From positions 310,001 through 374,000 of the forward strand of contig NZ_LT629692.1 of the NCBI RefSeq assembly GCF_900100885.1: DNA of 64,000 nucleotides, written 5' to 3'. Position 1 is the first letter of the stretch, and each line of letters begins with the position of its first letter. The position numbers and the translations under genes were made by a program. The notes beneath the pieces were generated by a model. The model searched no databases, was not told the DNA's origin, and saw only the letters and a program-made list of their open reading frames with translations. Source of the stretch: Microbacterium pygmaeum (GTDB lineage Bacteria; Actinomycetota; Actinomycetes; Actinomycetales; Microbacteriaceae). Positions 10,518 to 19,795 of the stretch are shown here, one piece after another.

Positions 10518-11786
10518 ATGGATGTGAGCCTCGTGGCGTGGGGACCCGGTGACCTGCCCGAGCTCGAGCGGGCCAACACCCCCGAGATGACGGCCTTCCT
10601 CGGCGGCCCGGAGTCCGCCCAGCAGCTCGTCGAGCGCCAGGAGCGCTACCTCCGGCTGAACGCGAGCGGTGAGGCGCACATGTTCCGCATAGACGCGGAC
10701 GGGCAGTCGGCGGGCGGCATCGGCTGGTGGCAGGTCGACCACGACGGGGTGCCGGCGTACGAGACCGGCTGGCACGTCTACCCGGAGTGGCAGGGCCGAG
10801 GAGTTGCGAAGGCCGCGCTGCGCGAGGTCATCCGGCGTATCGCCGCGACCGGCGACCGCGACCTGCTGGTCGCGTACCCCGGCGCCGAGAACGGCGCCTC
10901 CAATGCGCTCTGCCGCACGGCCGGCTTCAGCCGGCGGGGTGGAGGCACGATGCCCTGGCGCGGTGGCGAGCTCACCTTCCACACGTGGGTGCTCGACCTC
11001 TCGCCGCTGGACCTGGACGGGCGCGTGGCCGACTTCGACGAGCGATTCGACGGCGGCGTCCTCGATGAGACTTCATGGTGGCCCCACTACCTGCCGCACT
11101 GGTCATCGCGGGAGCGCACTGCGGCACGGTACGAGCTGGGTCCGGCCGGACTGGAACTGCGCATCGAGGAGACCACGCCGGCCTGGTCACCCGAGTTCGA
11201 CGGCGGCGTCCGGGTCTCGCACCTGCAGACCGGGCAGCTGTCCGGGCCGGTCGGCTCAGGTCGCGGTCAGCACCGGTTCCGCGAGGGACTGGTGGTCCGC
11301 GAGGCGCAGCCGGAACGCCGGCTGCTGCTGCCGCGCTTCGGCGTCATCGAGGTCCGGATGGCGGCGGTGCGTCACCCCGCCGCCATGGTGGCGCTGTGGC
11401 CGATCGGCTTCGAGGAGGAGCCCGAGCAGTCGGGTGAGATCTGCATCGCGGAGATCTTCGGCGCCGACCTGGACGAGTCCGGCGGCTGGGTGGGGGTGGG
11501 TCTCAAGCCGCAGCACGATCCGCGGCTGCACGAGGACTTCGAGAAGGTGCGCGTGGAGGGCGATCTCACCGAGTTCCACGACTATGCCGTCGAGTGGTCG
11601 GCGGACGGCATCCGCTTCTTCATCGATCATCGCTGGGTCAAGACGGTCGCGCAGCGCATCGACTACCCCGTGCAGCTCATGCTCGATGTGTACGAGCTGC
11701 CCTCGGCGGGCGGCGTGCGCGACATCGCCGCATTGCCGCACGTGCTGCGCGTGGAGCGGGTGCGGACCTTCCCGCCGAGGGGATAG
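10518..11786 (+). CDS. GNAT acetyltransferase domain fused to a GH16-like jelly-roll domain
   Basis: This 422-residue protein has two parts. Residues 1 to about 158 are a GNAT N-acetyltransferase, with the acetyl-CoA loop QGRGVAKAAL at 92-101 and the usual 'LCRTAGFSRRG' near the end of the fold. Residues from about 168 on resemble GH16 concanavalin-A-like glycosidases: 'WWPHYLPHWSS', 'GLELRIEETTPAW', and a catalytic-site-like E307-I-C-I-A-E312. In classical GH16 enzymes this motif is E-[ILV]-D-x-x-E, so the two glutamates are kept and the central Asp is Cys309. From memory, a branch of actinobacterial GH16-like proteins shares the form EIC.AE, so this may be a family trait. ATG 10518 is preceded by GGAAGGAG. 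The next gene is a convergent GH3 glycosidase. Substrates of both halves are unknown. Confidence 0.75.
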   Translation: MDVSLVAWGPGDLPELERANTPEMTAFLGGPESAQQLVERQERYLRLNASGEAHMFRIDADGQSAGGIGWWQVDHDGVPAYETGWHVYPEWQGRGVAKAALREVIRRIAATGDRDLLVAYPGAENGASNALCRTAGFSRRGGGTMPWRGGELTFHTWVLDLSPLDLDGRVADFDERFDGGVLDETSWWPHYLPHWSSRERTAARYELGPAGLELRIEETTPAWSPEFDGGVRVSHLQTGQLSGPVGSGRGQHRFREGLVVREAQPERRLLLPRFGVIEVRMAAVRHPAAMVALWPIGFEEEPEQSGEICIAEIFGADLDESGGWVGVGLKPQHDPRLHEDFEKVRVEGDLTEFHDYAVEWSADGIRFFIDHRWVKTVAQRIDYPVQLMLDVYELPSAGGVRDIAALPHVLRVERVRTFPPRG

Positions 11787-11788
11787 CG

Positions 11789-13573
11789 CTACAGCGTGAG
11801 GCCGTGCCCGAAGCTGAACAGCGGGTTCTCGGTGTCGAAGGGAACGTCGGGGCGGGATGCCTGTGCCGCGGCCATGCTGCGCGGCACATCGAACGGCAGT
11901 CTGCCCTGCGCCGGGGCGACGCCGGTCAGGACGTCCAGCAGAGCCCCCGGGCTCGCGCCCCAGTTCGCGACGACGGCGGCTGTCGAGTGGACGATCGGCT
12001 CGAGGATGGCCGGGCGGTCCAGGAACACGTCGACGATCGTGGGCACCTGCGCCGCGATCTCGTCGACGTGCGCGAGCACGTCGCTCGGGAAGTCGAGCGA
12101 CCCGGCGTGGAAGTGGTCTTCGAAGGGAGTGCCGCGCAGCTCGTAGGGAGCGTGCAGGCGCAGGATCGCGACGTCGGCGTCGGCGGGCGAGGTCACGACG
12201 GTGCCGTAGGCGCCGGCCACGGCCGAATCGATACCCTCGACGTACATGCTGAGTCCGGGAGGGAGTGGAAGCGTCGGGGCGCCCGAGGCCCCCGGCTGAT
12301 TGGTGAGCACCGTGATCGATGCGCGCTGCGCAGCCTCGCCCGCCGCGCGGAACGGCTCGCTGCCGACGATGGCGTCCGCGGCGTCGACGTCGACGAACGG
12401 GTCGTCGAAGAGGCCGAGGGTGATCTTCTCGCGGAGCAGCCGTCGGACGGAGACGTCGATGCGCTCCTGCGACACCCGGCCGTCGCGGACCACATCGACG
12501 ACCAGGTCGGGGCAGAACTCCCCGCCGAACTGGTCCACGCCGGCGTCGAGCGCGGCGACGAGGCGCTCGTGCGGCGAGAGGTGCTCGAGCCCCCACGCGC
12601 GGGCGGGATACGGGTGGCCCATGATCGGCCGGTCGTTGATCACACCCCAGTCGGCGCAGACGATGCCGTCGAAGCCGTAGTGCTCGCGCAGCAGCCCGGT
12701 GATCACCGACTTGTTGAAGGCGAACCCGACCTCATCGTGCTCGGTGCCCACCGGCATGCCGTAGTACGGCATGATCTGGCTCGTGCCGGCGGCGAACGCC
12801 GCTTCGAAGGGGACGAGGTGCAGGTCGAACTGCCCGCCCGGGTAGACCTGTTCGCGGCCGTAGTCGAAGTGCGGGTCCTCGCCGTCCTTCTGCGGTCCGC
12901 CTCCGGGGAAGTGCTTGGTCATCGTGGCCACCGACGCGGCGCCGAGGTGCTCGCCCTGGAATCCCCGGATGTAGGCCGCGCCCAGCTCGGCGGTCAGTTC
13001 GGCGTCCTCGCCGAAGGTCTGCAGCTGGCGCGCCCAGCGCGACTCGGTCGCGAGGTCGACCTGCGGGTGCAGCGCCACTCGGATGCCCACCGCGGTGTAC
13101 TCCTGACGCGCGACGTCGGCGAAGCGGCGGACCAGATCCGCATCGCGGATGGCGGCGAGACCGAGCGTCTCCGGCCATTTCGAGAACGGGCCGGAGAGGA
13201 TCGCCGCCCCAGGGTTGTCGCTGAAGTGGTTGCGGGGATCGGACGAGATCGTCACCGGGATCCCGAGCCGCGTCCGCCGTGCGCGCTCCTGCAGCGCGTT
13301 GTGCCAGCGGGCGATGTCGGATGCCGCATCCTGCGCGCCGAAGAGGTTGAAGTGCGTCATGTGCAGGTCGCCGATGAAGGCGTCGTTGGAGGGCAGGCCG
13401 AACGCGGGCTCCGCATCGGCAAGCGTTCCGCCTGGACCCGCGGTGATCATCGCGTGGAAGAGCTGGCCGGCCTTCTCCTCCAGCGTCATCTCGGCCAGCA
13501 GGAGCTCGATGCGCTCCTCGGCGGAGCGGGCGGAGTCGAACCAGGGTCGGGGATCAGCGGCGTCATTGCTCAT
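11789..13573 (-). CDS. Glycoside hydrolase family 3 protein
   Basis: This 594-residue protein has the GH3 N-terminal barrel and C-terminal alpha/beta sandwich. Recognisable segments are 'MTLEEKAGQLFHAMI', 'GIPVTISSDPRNHFSD', 'ATMTKHFPGGGPQKDGEDPH' and 'GFDGIVCADWGVIND', in which the Asp of CADWG (near residue 307) is the expected nucleophile. There is no signal peptide, so it probably acts in the cytoplasm on imported oligosaccharides. The acid/base residue cannot be placed with confidence. A short palindrome 12 bases upstream of the start suggests repressor control. Family members act as beta-glucosidases, xylosidases or N-acetylhexosaminidases; the substrate here is not clear. Confidence 0.9.
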   Translation of the reverse strand: MSNDAADPRPWFDSARSAEERIELLLAEMTLEEKAGQLFHAMITAGPGGTLADAEPAFGLPSNDAFIGDLHMTHFNLFGAQDAASDIARWHNALQERARRTRLGIPVTISSDPRNHFSDNPGAAILSGPFSKWPETLGLAAIRDADLVRRFADVARQEYTAVGIRVALHPQVDLATESRWARQLQTFGEDAELTAELGAAYIRGFQGEHLGAASVATMTKHFPGGGPQKDGEDPHFDYGREQVYPGGQFDLHLVPFEAAFAAGTSQIMPYYGMPVGTEHDEVGFAFNKSVITGLLREHYGFDGIVCADWGVINDRPIMGHPYPARAWGLEHLSPHERLVAALDAGVDQFGGEFCPDLVVDVVRDGRVSQERIDVSVRRLLREKITLGLFDDPFVDVDAADAIVGSEPFRAAGEAAQRASITVLTNQPGASGAPTLPLPPGLSMYVEGIDSAVAGAYGTVVTSPADADVAILRLHAPYELRGTPFEDHFHAGSLDFPSDVLAHVDEIAAQVPTIVDVFLDRPAILEPIVHSTAAVVANWGASPGALLDVLTGVAPAQGRLPFDVPRSMAAAQASRPDVPFDTENPLFSFGHGLTL

Positions 13574-13584
13574 GCCGCCATCAT

Positions 13585-13606
13585 AAACCTAGTGGCCGCT
13601 AGGTTT
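13585..13606. promoter_or_regulatory. Candidate operator upstream of the GH3 gene
   Basis: AAACCTAG and CTAGGTTT form a perfect 8-bp inverted repeat around the 6-base centre TGGCCG, 12 bases in front of the GH3 start codon and just downstream of recQ's stop. The arms are AT-rich against a GC-rich background. No regulator gene lies next to it, so the binding protein would be encoded elsewhere. Confidence 0.5.
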
Positions 13607-13621
13607 TCAACGAATCGATCG

Positions 13622-15634
13622 TCAGTACGCGGCGGCCACGACCGCGAGCACCGCGGCACCGTAGGCCTCGCGCTTCTTCGCGCCGATGCCGGTGATGCCG
13701 TCCAGATCGGCCAGTGACGCCGGCCGGTGCTCCGCGAGGGCGCGCAGGGTCGCGTCGCCGAACACGATGTACGCGGGCATCCCCTGCTCCTTCGCGACGC
13801 CGGCGCGCCATTCCCGCAGCGCCTCGAAGACCGGACGGTTCGATGCATCCACCGCATCCGAGGCGGTTTTGCGGGCACGGCTGCCGCCCGCGCTCGCGCC
13901 ACCGCGCCCGAGCACATCGCGCCGGAGGGGCACTGGGGCCTCGCCGCGCAGCACGGCTCCCGCCGGCTCACCGAGGGCGAGGGTGGCGTACTCACCCTGC
14001 GGCACGAGGATGCCGCGGGCCAGCAGCTGCCGGATGACGCTGCGCCAATCCTGGTCGGACAGATCGGCGCCGAGCCCGTACGTGGTGAGGCGATCGTGCC
14101 CCTGCTCTCGGATGCGGTCGGTCGACGCACCGCGCAGGATGTCGACCAGGTGGCCGGCGCCGAACGCCTGGCCGCGCTCGCGCTGGAGTCTGACGATGGT
14201 GGAGAGGAGCTTCTGGGACGGCACGAGCCCGTCCCAGGTCTCGGGTGCTTCCAGGCACGTGTCGCAGTTGCCGCACGGACCCGAGTCCTGCCCGAAGTAT
14301 CCGAGCAGGTTCTGGCGCCGGCATCCGACCGTCTCGCAGAGCGCCAGCATGGCGTCCAGATGCTGCCCGAGTCGCAGCTTGTACGTGCGATCGCCCGGTG
14401 ACTGGTCGATCATGCGGCGCTGCTGGACGACGTCGCCGAGGCCGTACGCCATCCATGCGACCGACGGCTCGCCGTCGCGGCCGGCGCGGCCGGTCTCCTG
14501 GTAGTACCCCTCGACGGATTTGGGCAGGTCGATGTGGGCGACGAAACGCACGTCGGGTTTGTCGATGCCCATGCCGAACGCGATCGTGGCGACCATCACG
14601 ACGCCGTCTTCACGCAGGAAGCGTGCCTGATGCCGCGCGCGCATGCCCGCCTCGAGGCCGGCGTGATACGGCAGCGCGTCGATGCCCTGGGTCCGCAGAT
14701 ATTCGGCGGTCTGCTCGACGCTCTTCCGGCTGAGCGCGTAGACGATGCCCGCCGAGCGCTCCGGCTGCGACCGGATGAACGCCAGCAGCTGCTTGCGAGG
14801 CTCGACCTTCGGCTCGATCCGGTACTGGATGTTCGGGCGGTCGAAGCTCGCGACGAAGTGCTCGGCGGCGGGCAGCTTCAGCCGCTCGGTGATCTCGCGG
14901 TGGGTCGCCGCTGTGGCGGTGGCGGTCAGCGCGACGCGCGGGACGCCGGGGAACTGCTCACCGAGATCGCCCAGTAGGAGGTAGTCGGGCCGGAAGTCAT
15001 GGCCCCACTGCGACACGCAGTGCGCTTCGTCGATCGCGATCACGCTGAGCGTTCCACGCTGGAGCAGCCCGCGGGTCGCCGGGCTGGACAGGCGCTCCGG
15101 TGCGACGTAGATCAGGTCGAGCTCACCCGACAGGTATGCGCGTTCGACGGCGGCGCGCTCGGCAGGCGCCTGGGTCGAGTTCAGATAGGCGGCGCGCACG
15201 CCGTTGGCCGTCAGCGCGTCGACCTGATCGTGCATGAGCGCGATCAGCGGGCTGACGACCAGGCCCGTGCCGGGCCGCACGAGCGCCGGGATCTGGTAGA
15301 TCAGGCTCTTGCCGCCGCCGGTGGGCATGAGCACGACGGCGTCGCCGCCGGCAACGAGCTGATCGATCGCCGCAGCCTGATTGCCCCGGAACGCGTCGTA
15401 GCCGAAGACCGTGTGCAACGCCTCGGCAGGTGTGGCGTAGCGGGAGGGGGTGGCCCGGGGAACGGCGGGCGGATCGGATCGTCGAGCGGATGCGGGAGCC
15501 CCGGGCGCCCCGGCGAAGGCGGCGTCATCGGGAGGCGGCATCCATCCCTCGGCGGGTGGCTCCCACTCGTCGGGAGGAGCGTCGGCGTCGTCCCAGACGA
15601 CATCCGCATACGGGTCGCCGGTCGGGATGCTCAC
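13622..15634 (-). CDS. recQ: ATP-dependent DNA helicase RecQ
   Basis: This 670-residue protein has the full RecQ plan. A Pro/Ala-rich N-terminal extension of about 70 residues precedes helicase motif I (MPTGGGKSLIYQIPAL). Motif II is DEAHCVSQWGHDFRPDY and motif VI is in 'YYQETGRAGRDG'. The RQC zinc-binding cysteines follow (CETVGCRRQNLL, then CGNCDTC), and a C-terminal HRDC-like domain starts around residue 585 ('RPVFEALREWRAGVAKEQG'). It unwinds DNA 3'-to-5' in recombinational repair. I chose GTG at 15634, where homology-like sequence begins (SIPTGDPYADVVWDD); the longer frame upstream runs into the neighbouring gene. The ribosome binding site is weak. Confidence 0.93.
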   Translation of the reverse strand: MSIPTGDPYADVVWDDADAPPDEWEPPAEGWMPPPDDAAFAGAPGAPASARRSDPPAVPRATPSRYATPAEALHTVFGYDAFRGNQAAAIDQLVAGGDAVVLMPTGGGKSLIYQIPALVRPGTGLVVSPLIALMHDQVDALTANGVRAAYLNSTQAPAERAAVERAYLSGELDLIYVAPERLSSPATRGLLQRGTLSVIAIDEAHCVSQWGHDFRPDYLLLGDLGEQFPGVPRVALTATATAATHREITERLKLPAAEHFVASFDRPNIQYRIEPKVEPRKQLLAFIRSQPERSAGIVYALSRKSVEQTAEYLRTQGIDALPYHAGLEAGMRARHQARFLREDGVVMVATIAFGMGIDKPDVRFVAHIDLPKSVEGYYQETGRAGRDGEPSVAWMAYGLGDVVQQRRMIDQSPGDRTYKLRLGQHLDAMLALCETVGCRRQNLLGYFGQDSGPCGNCDTCLEAPETWDGLVPSQKLLSTIVRLQRERGQAFGAGHLVDILRGASTDRIREQGHDRLTTYGLGADLSDQDWRSVIRQLLARGILVPQGEYATLALGEPAGAVLRGEAPVPLRRDVLGRGGASAGGSRARKTASDAVDASNRPVFEALREWRAGVAKEQGMPAYIVFGDATLRALAEHRPASLADLDGITGIGAKKREAYGAAVLAVVAAAY

Positions 15635-15680
15635 CGACCCAAGGGTAGCCCGCGCGACCGACACGTTCGCCCGTGCGCGC

Positions 15681-18299
15681 TCAGAGCCGGACCACCTCGG
15701 TGATCCGCACGATCGCGGCGCCCTCCGCTTCGGAGGCGGCGAGGTCGACCTCGCCGCGGATGCGCCAGTCGTGATCCTGCGCCGGGTCATCGATCGTCTG
15801 CTCGACCCGCCAGAGACCGGATGCCGCGGCATCCGTCTCATCCACCGCGACGAGCCGCGGCGAACGGGCCGGCCCGCCGGTGAGCATCTCGTCGTGCTCG
15901 TCGAAGTACGCGTCCAGGGCCGCCGACCAGTCCACGTCGGGGTCCAGCTCGTTCAGCTCGTCGTCGCGCTGCAGCGCCGCCAGTCTGACGCGCCGGAACA
16001 GCTCGTTGCGCACGAGCACCAGGAACGCCCGGCGATTGGTGAGCACCGACGCAGGTGCGGGCGGGACGACCGGCGCAGTCGGGTCGAGCACCGGATTGAT
16101 GAGGCTCTCCCACTCGTCGACGAGGCTCGAATCGACCTGACGCACCAGTTCGCCGAGCCACTCGATGATGTCCAGCAGCTCGGGCGTGCGCGCCTCGGAG
16201 GGCACGGTCTGGCGGATCGCCCGATAGGCGTCGCTGAGGTAGCGCAGGACGAGCCCCTCGCTTCGGGCCAGCGTGTAGGTGGAGATGAACTCGGCGAACG
16301 AGAGTGCACGCTCGAACATGTCGCGCACCACCGATTTCGGCGACAGCTCGAAGTCGCGGATCCACGGCTGGCTCGAGGCGAACACCTCGTAGGACTGGGC
16401 GAGCAGTTCATCCAGTGGCTTGGGATAGGTGACCGCTTCGAGCAGCTCCATGCGCTCGTCGTATTCGATGCCCTCGCGCTTCATCGCCGCGACCGCTTCG
16501 CCCCGCGCCAGGAACTGCTGCTGGCTGAGCACCGGCCGCGGGTCGTCGAGGGTCGACTCGATGACGCTCACCACGTCGAGCGCGTAGTGACCGGAACCCG
16601 CGCTGCCTGGCGCGTCGGCCGCCGCGCCGCCGTGCCGGGTCTCCACCTCGGGATCGAGAAGCCCGATGGCGGCGAGCGCGAACGGGGACAGCGGCTGGTT
16701 CAGCGCGAAATTCGGCTGCAGGTCGACCGTGAGGCGGATGCGCGGCCCGTCGAAGGACTGCTCCCCTGTCGCCAGGCGGCCTTCCGCGACGCCGGAAGGG
16801 CGGTTCGCGACGGCGGAGGCGTCCGGGGGCGACACCGTGACGACCTCGGCGGCCACGAGCGTCCGGAAGATCGCGATCGCGCGTCGAGCGAGCTCGTACC
16901 GCCGGGCGCGGGATTCGTGGTTGTCGAAGACCAGCGAACGCACGTTGGCGAACACGTCGCCGCCGCGGGCGATCACGTTGATGAGCATCGCGGCGCTCAG
17001 CTGCAGGTGCGGCTCGAGCGGCTCGGGCTCGGCGGCGACGAGGCGCTCGAAGGACGCCTCGCCCCAGTTGACGAAGCCCTGAGGAGCCTTCTTGCGGACG
17101 ATCTTCTTGAGCTTCTTGGGGTCATCGCCCGCTTTGGCCACCGAGACGGTGTTCTCGATCTCGTGCTCGGGCGCCATCACCACGACCGTGCCGGCGGTGT
17201 CGTACCCCGCGCGCCCCGCCCGCCCCGCGATCTGATGGAACTCGCGGGCGCTGAGCTGGCGCATCCGCTGTCCGTCGTATTTGGTGAGCGCGGTGATCAG
17301 CACCGTCCGGATGGGCACGTTGATGCCGACGCCGAGGGTGTCGGTGCCGCAGATCACACGCAGCAGGCCGCGCTGGGCGAGGGTCTCGACGAGCCGCCGA
17401 TACCGGGGCAGCATGCCCGCGTGGTGCACGCCGATGCCGGCACGGACATACCGCGACAGGGTGCGGCCGAATGCGGTCGTGAACCGGAACCCGCCGATCG
17501 CCTCGGCGATCGCGTCGCGCTGCTCGCGGGAGACGACCTTCACCGACGAGAGCGCCTGCGCACGCTCCATCGCCGCCGCCTGAGAGAAGTGCACGACGTA
17601 GACCGGCGCCCGGCCCGACGTCAGCAGCTCTTCGACAGTCTCGTGCACCGGCGTCCGCGCGTAGGAGAAATGCAGCGGAACCGGCCGCTCGACGCCCGTG
17701 ATGCGCGCCGTCTCGCGGCCGGTGCGCCGTGAGAGGTCGGCGGCGATGTCCGTCACGTCCCCGAGGGTCGCCGACATCAGCACGAACTGGGCACGCGGCA
17801 GGAGCAGCAACGGGACCTGCCACGCCCACCCGCGATCGGGATCGCCGTAGTAGTGGAACTCGTCCATCACGACCTGGTCGACGTTCGCATCGGCGCCTTG
17901 GCGCAGGGCGAGGTTGGCGAGGATCTCGGCGGTGCAGCAGATGATCGGGGCGTCGGCGTTGACCGACGAGTCACCGGTGACCATGCCGACGTTGGCTGCA
18001 CCGAAGATGTCCACCAGCGCGAAGAACTTCTCGCTCACGAGGGCTTTGATGGGCGCCGTGTAGTAGGAACGGCCGCCGCGGGCAAGGCACGCGGCGTGGG
18101 CGGCGATCGCGACGAGCGACTTGCCCGTGCCGGTCGGCGTGGACAGGATCACGTTGGCGCCGGAGACGATCTCGATGGCCGCCTCGTCCTGGGCCGGATA
18201 CAGCCGCAGCCCCTGGTCGGCGGCCCACTCCACGAAGCCCTCGTACACCGCATCGGGGTCGGCCCCGAGCGGGGCGCGCTCGAGCAGTGACGCGGGCAT
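15681..18299 (-). CDS. DUF3516 Ski2-like DEAD/DEAH-box helicase
   Basis: This 872-residue protein is a superfamily 2 helicase of the Ski2-like type, with the actinobacterial DUF3516 C-terminal region. Motif I is STPTGTGKSLVA, motif II is VVMDEFHYYGD (a DEFH rather than a DEAD box), and motif III is LMSATLGD. Later helicase motifs are 'GTDTLGVGINVPIRTVL' and 'HQIAGRAGRAGYDT'. The C-terminal half is helical with no known catalytic motif. The annotated ATG at 18299 begins at 'MPASLLERAPLG'; the upstream extension overlaps the divergent GNAT gene. The physiological role is not well established; RNA or DNA processing is likely. It carries one copy of the 16-bp GGATGCCGCGGCATCC word near its C terminus. 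Confidence 0.9.
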   Translation of the reverse strand: MPASLLERAPLGADPDAVYEGFVEWAADQGLRLYPAQDEAAIEIVSGANVILSTPTGTGKSLVAIAAHAACLARGGRSYYTAPIKALVSEKFFALVDIFGAANVGMVTGDSSVNADAPIICCTAEILANLALRQGADANVDQVVMDEFHYYGDPDRGWAWQVPLLLLPRAQFVLMSATLGDVTDIAADLSRRTGRETARITGVERPVPLHFSYARTPVHETVEELLTSGRAPVYVVHFSQAAAMERAQALSSVKVVSREQRDAIAEAIGGFRFTTAFGRTLSRYVRAGIGVHHAGMLPRYRRLVETLAQRGLLRVICGTDTLGVGINVPIRTVLITALTKYDGQRMRQLSAREFHQIAGRAGRAGYDTAGTVVVMAPEHEIENTVSVAKAGDDPKKLKKIVRKKAPQGFVNWGEASFERLVAAEPEPLEPHLQLSAAMLINVIARGGDVFANVRSLVFDNHESRARRYELARRAIAIFRTLVAAEVVTVSPPDASAVANRPSGVAEGRLATGEQSFDGPRIRLTVDLQPNFALNQPLSPFALAAIGLLDPEVETRHGGAAADAPGSAGSGHYALDVVSVIESTLDDPRPVLSQQQFLARGEAVAAMKREGIEYDERMELLEAVTYPKPLDELLAQSYEVFASSQPWIRDFELSPKSVVRDMFERALSFAEFISTYTLARSEGLVLRYLSDAYRAIRQTVPSEARTPELLDIIEWLGELVRQVDSSLVDEWESLINPVLDPTAPVVPPAPASVLTNRRAFLVLVRNELFRRVRLAALQRDDELNELDPDVDWSAALDAYFDEHDEMLTGGPARSPRLVAVDETDAAASGLWRVEQTIDDPAQDHDWRIRGEVDLAASEAEGAAIVRITEVVRL

Positions 18300-18371
18300 C
18301 GTCCGAGTCTGCCAGGCCTGGTGGAATGCGAGGTGCCCGCCTACGTTGAATGCAGGGACGAAGGGATGCTG

Positions 18372-18713
18372 ATGAGCAACGATTCCACGACCGAGACGAC
18401 GTCGCAGCAGAGCGAGAAGAGGGTCGTCCGCAACGACGAGAAGTCGCGGTACGAGATCTGGGTGGGCGACCAGCTGGGCGGCTTCACGGAGTTCGAGATC
18501 GACGCGCAGCGGCGTGCCGTCTTTCCGCACACCGAGGTGGATCCGGCGTTCGGCGGCCAGGGTCTGGGCGGGACGCTCGTGGGCGAGGCGCTCGCCGACG
18601 TCACCGCGCGCGGTGAGACGATCGTGCCGCTGTGCCCCTTCGTGAAGAAGTACCTCAGCCGGAACGAGGTCGCCGGCGCGGTGATCGACTGGCCCGGAGG
18701 ACCGCGGGCGTGA
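18372..18713 (+). CDS. Small GNAT-fold N-acetyltransferase (YjdJ-like)
   Basis: This 113-residue protein matches the short COG2388-type acetyltransferases. The segment 'RYEIWVGDQLGGFTEFEI' leads to 'VFPHTEVDPAFGGQGLGGTL', which holds the acetyl-CoA binding loop (GGQGLGGTLV). The end 'IVPLCPFVKKYLSRN' carries the usual Cys-Pro-Phe-Val motif. Two in-frame ATGs lie 6 bases apart; 18372 has the better spacing to the GAAGGG ribosome binding site. The stop codon overlaps the GTG start of the pirin gene, so the two are translationally coupled. The acceptor substrate is unknown. Confidence 0.85.
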   Translation: MSNDSTTETTSQQSEKRVVRNDEKSRYEIWVGDQLGGFTEFEIDAQRRAVFPHTEVDPAFGGQGLGGTLVGEALADVTARGETIVPLCPFVKKYLSRNEVAGAVIDWPGGPRA

Positions 18714-19720
18714 CCAGGCTGGACTCCCCAGCGGCGCTGGCCGCGCCGCCGGACACCGAGGCGCCGGAGGCGTGCGACGGACCGCGGGCGCTGCTGCTGG
18801 AGTTCCGCGAGGTTCCGCTGGGTGGAGTCCGCGGGATGGAGGTGCACCGTGCGCTCCCGCAGCGCGACCTCCCGCTGGTGGGCGCGTGGTGCTTCCTGGA
18901 CCGGTTCGGTCCGCAGGAGACGCGCATGCGCGTGGAGCCGCACCCGCACATCGGCCTGCAGACGGTCACCTGGCCGTTCGTCGGCGACGTCCGGCACCGC
19001 GATTCGGTCGGCAGCGACGTCGTCGTGACCCGCGGCGCGCTGAACCTGATGACCAGCGGCGCGGGGATCTCGCACTCCGAGTACTCCTTGGGCGATGAAG
19101 CCGTCCCGCTGGATGCGCTGCAGCTGTGGGTGGCACTTCCCGAATCGCGACGCCACGGGGTGCCCGCCTTCGAGCGGCACGATCAGCTGCCGGTCATCGC
19201 GCTGTCCGACCCGGTCGACGAATCGCCGCGTGCCGAGGCCACGGTCGTCCTCGGTGAGCTCGCCGGGGTCATCTCTCCCGCCAGCGCCTACACGCCGATC
19301 GTGGGAGCCGAGATTCGCATGCCGGCCGGCTCCCGCATCCGTCTGCCGCTGCGCGAGGACTGGGAGTACGCACTCGTGGGCGTGGGAGGGGTCGTCGCGG
19401 TGACGACCGGCCCCGACGAATCGGAAGCGACCGATCTGGACCGCCGACACCTGCTCTACCTCGGCATCGGGCGGACCGAGGTCGAGGTGGCCACCGAGGA
19501 GGACGCCGTCGTGTTCCTGCTCGGCGGCGAGCCGTTCGAGGACGAGATCGTCATGTGGTGGAACTTCGTGGGGCGAACGCACGAGGAGATCGTCGAGGCG
19601 AGGGATGCCTGGGAGGGCAGCGCTGCGCGGTTCGGCCATGTCATCGACCACGGCGACGAGCGCATCCCGGCACCGCCACTGCCCGGCGTCCGTCTCACCC
19701 GTCGCCGCCGGCACATCTGA
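18710..19720 (+). CDS. Pirin family protein
   Basis: This 336-residue bicupin protein has the pirin signature 'HPHIGLQTVTWPFVGDVRHR', then 'GSDVVVTRGALNLMTSGAGI' and 'HSEY', containing the metal-binding His and Glu positions. Pirins are iron-binding cytoplasmic proteins; some have quercetin dioxygenase activity and others regulate transcription or metabolism. The GTG start overlaps the stop of the GNAT gene (GTGA) and has a GGAGG ribosome binding site inside that gene. A strong bidirectional terminator follows. The specific function here cannot be told from sequence. Confidence 0.9.
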   Translation: MTRLDSPAALAAPPDTEAPEACDGPRALLLEFREVPLGGVRGMEVHRALPQRDLPLVGAWCFLDRFGPQETRMRVEPHPHIGLQTVTWPFVGDVRHRDSVGSDVVVTRGALNLMTSGAGISHSEYSLGDEAVPLDALQLWVALPESRRHGVPAFERHDQLPVIALSDPVDESPRAEATVVLGELAGVISPASAYTPIVGAEIRMPAGSRIRLPLREDWEYALVGVGGVVAVTTGPDESEATDLDRRHLLYLGIGRTEVEVATEEDAVVFLLGGEPFEDEIVMWWNFVGRTHEEIVEARDAWEGSAARFGHVIDHGDERIPAPPLPGVRLTRRRRHI

Positions 19721-19742
19721 TCTCGCCTCGGCTGTGGCCGAG

Positions 19743-19788
19743 GCAACGGAAGGGCGCCCGGGCCGAAGCCCGGGCGCCCTTCCGTTGC
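19743..19788. terminator. Bidirectional transcription terminator
   Basis: A perfect 21-bp stem with a 4-base loop (CGAA) lies between the pirin gene and the convergent subtilase gene. No long T-run follows, but the stem is among the strongest in the window and its position at two converging gene ends fits termination of both. Confidence 0.85.
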
Positions 19789-19795
19789 ATTCCCG

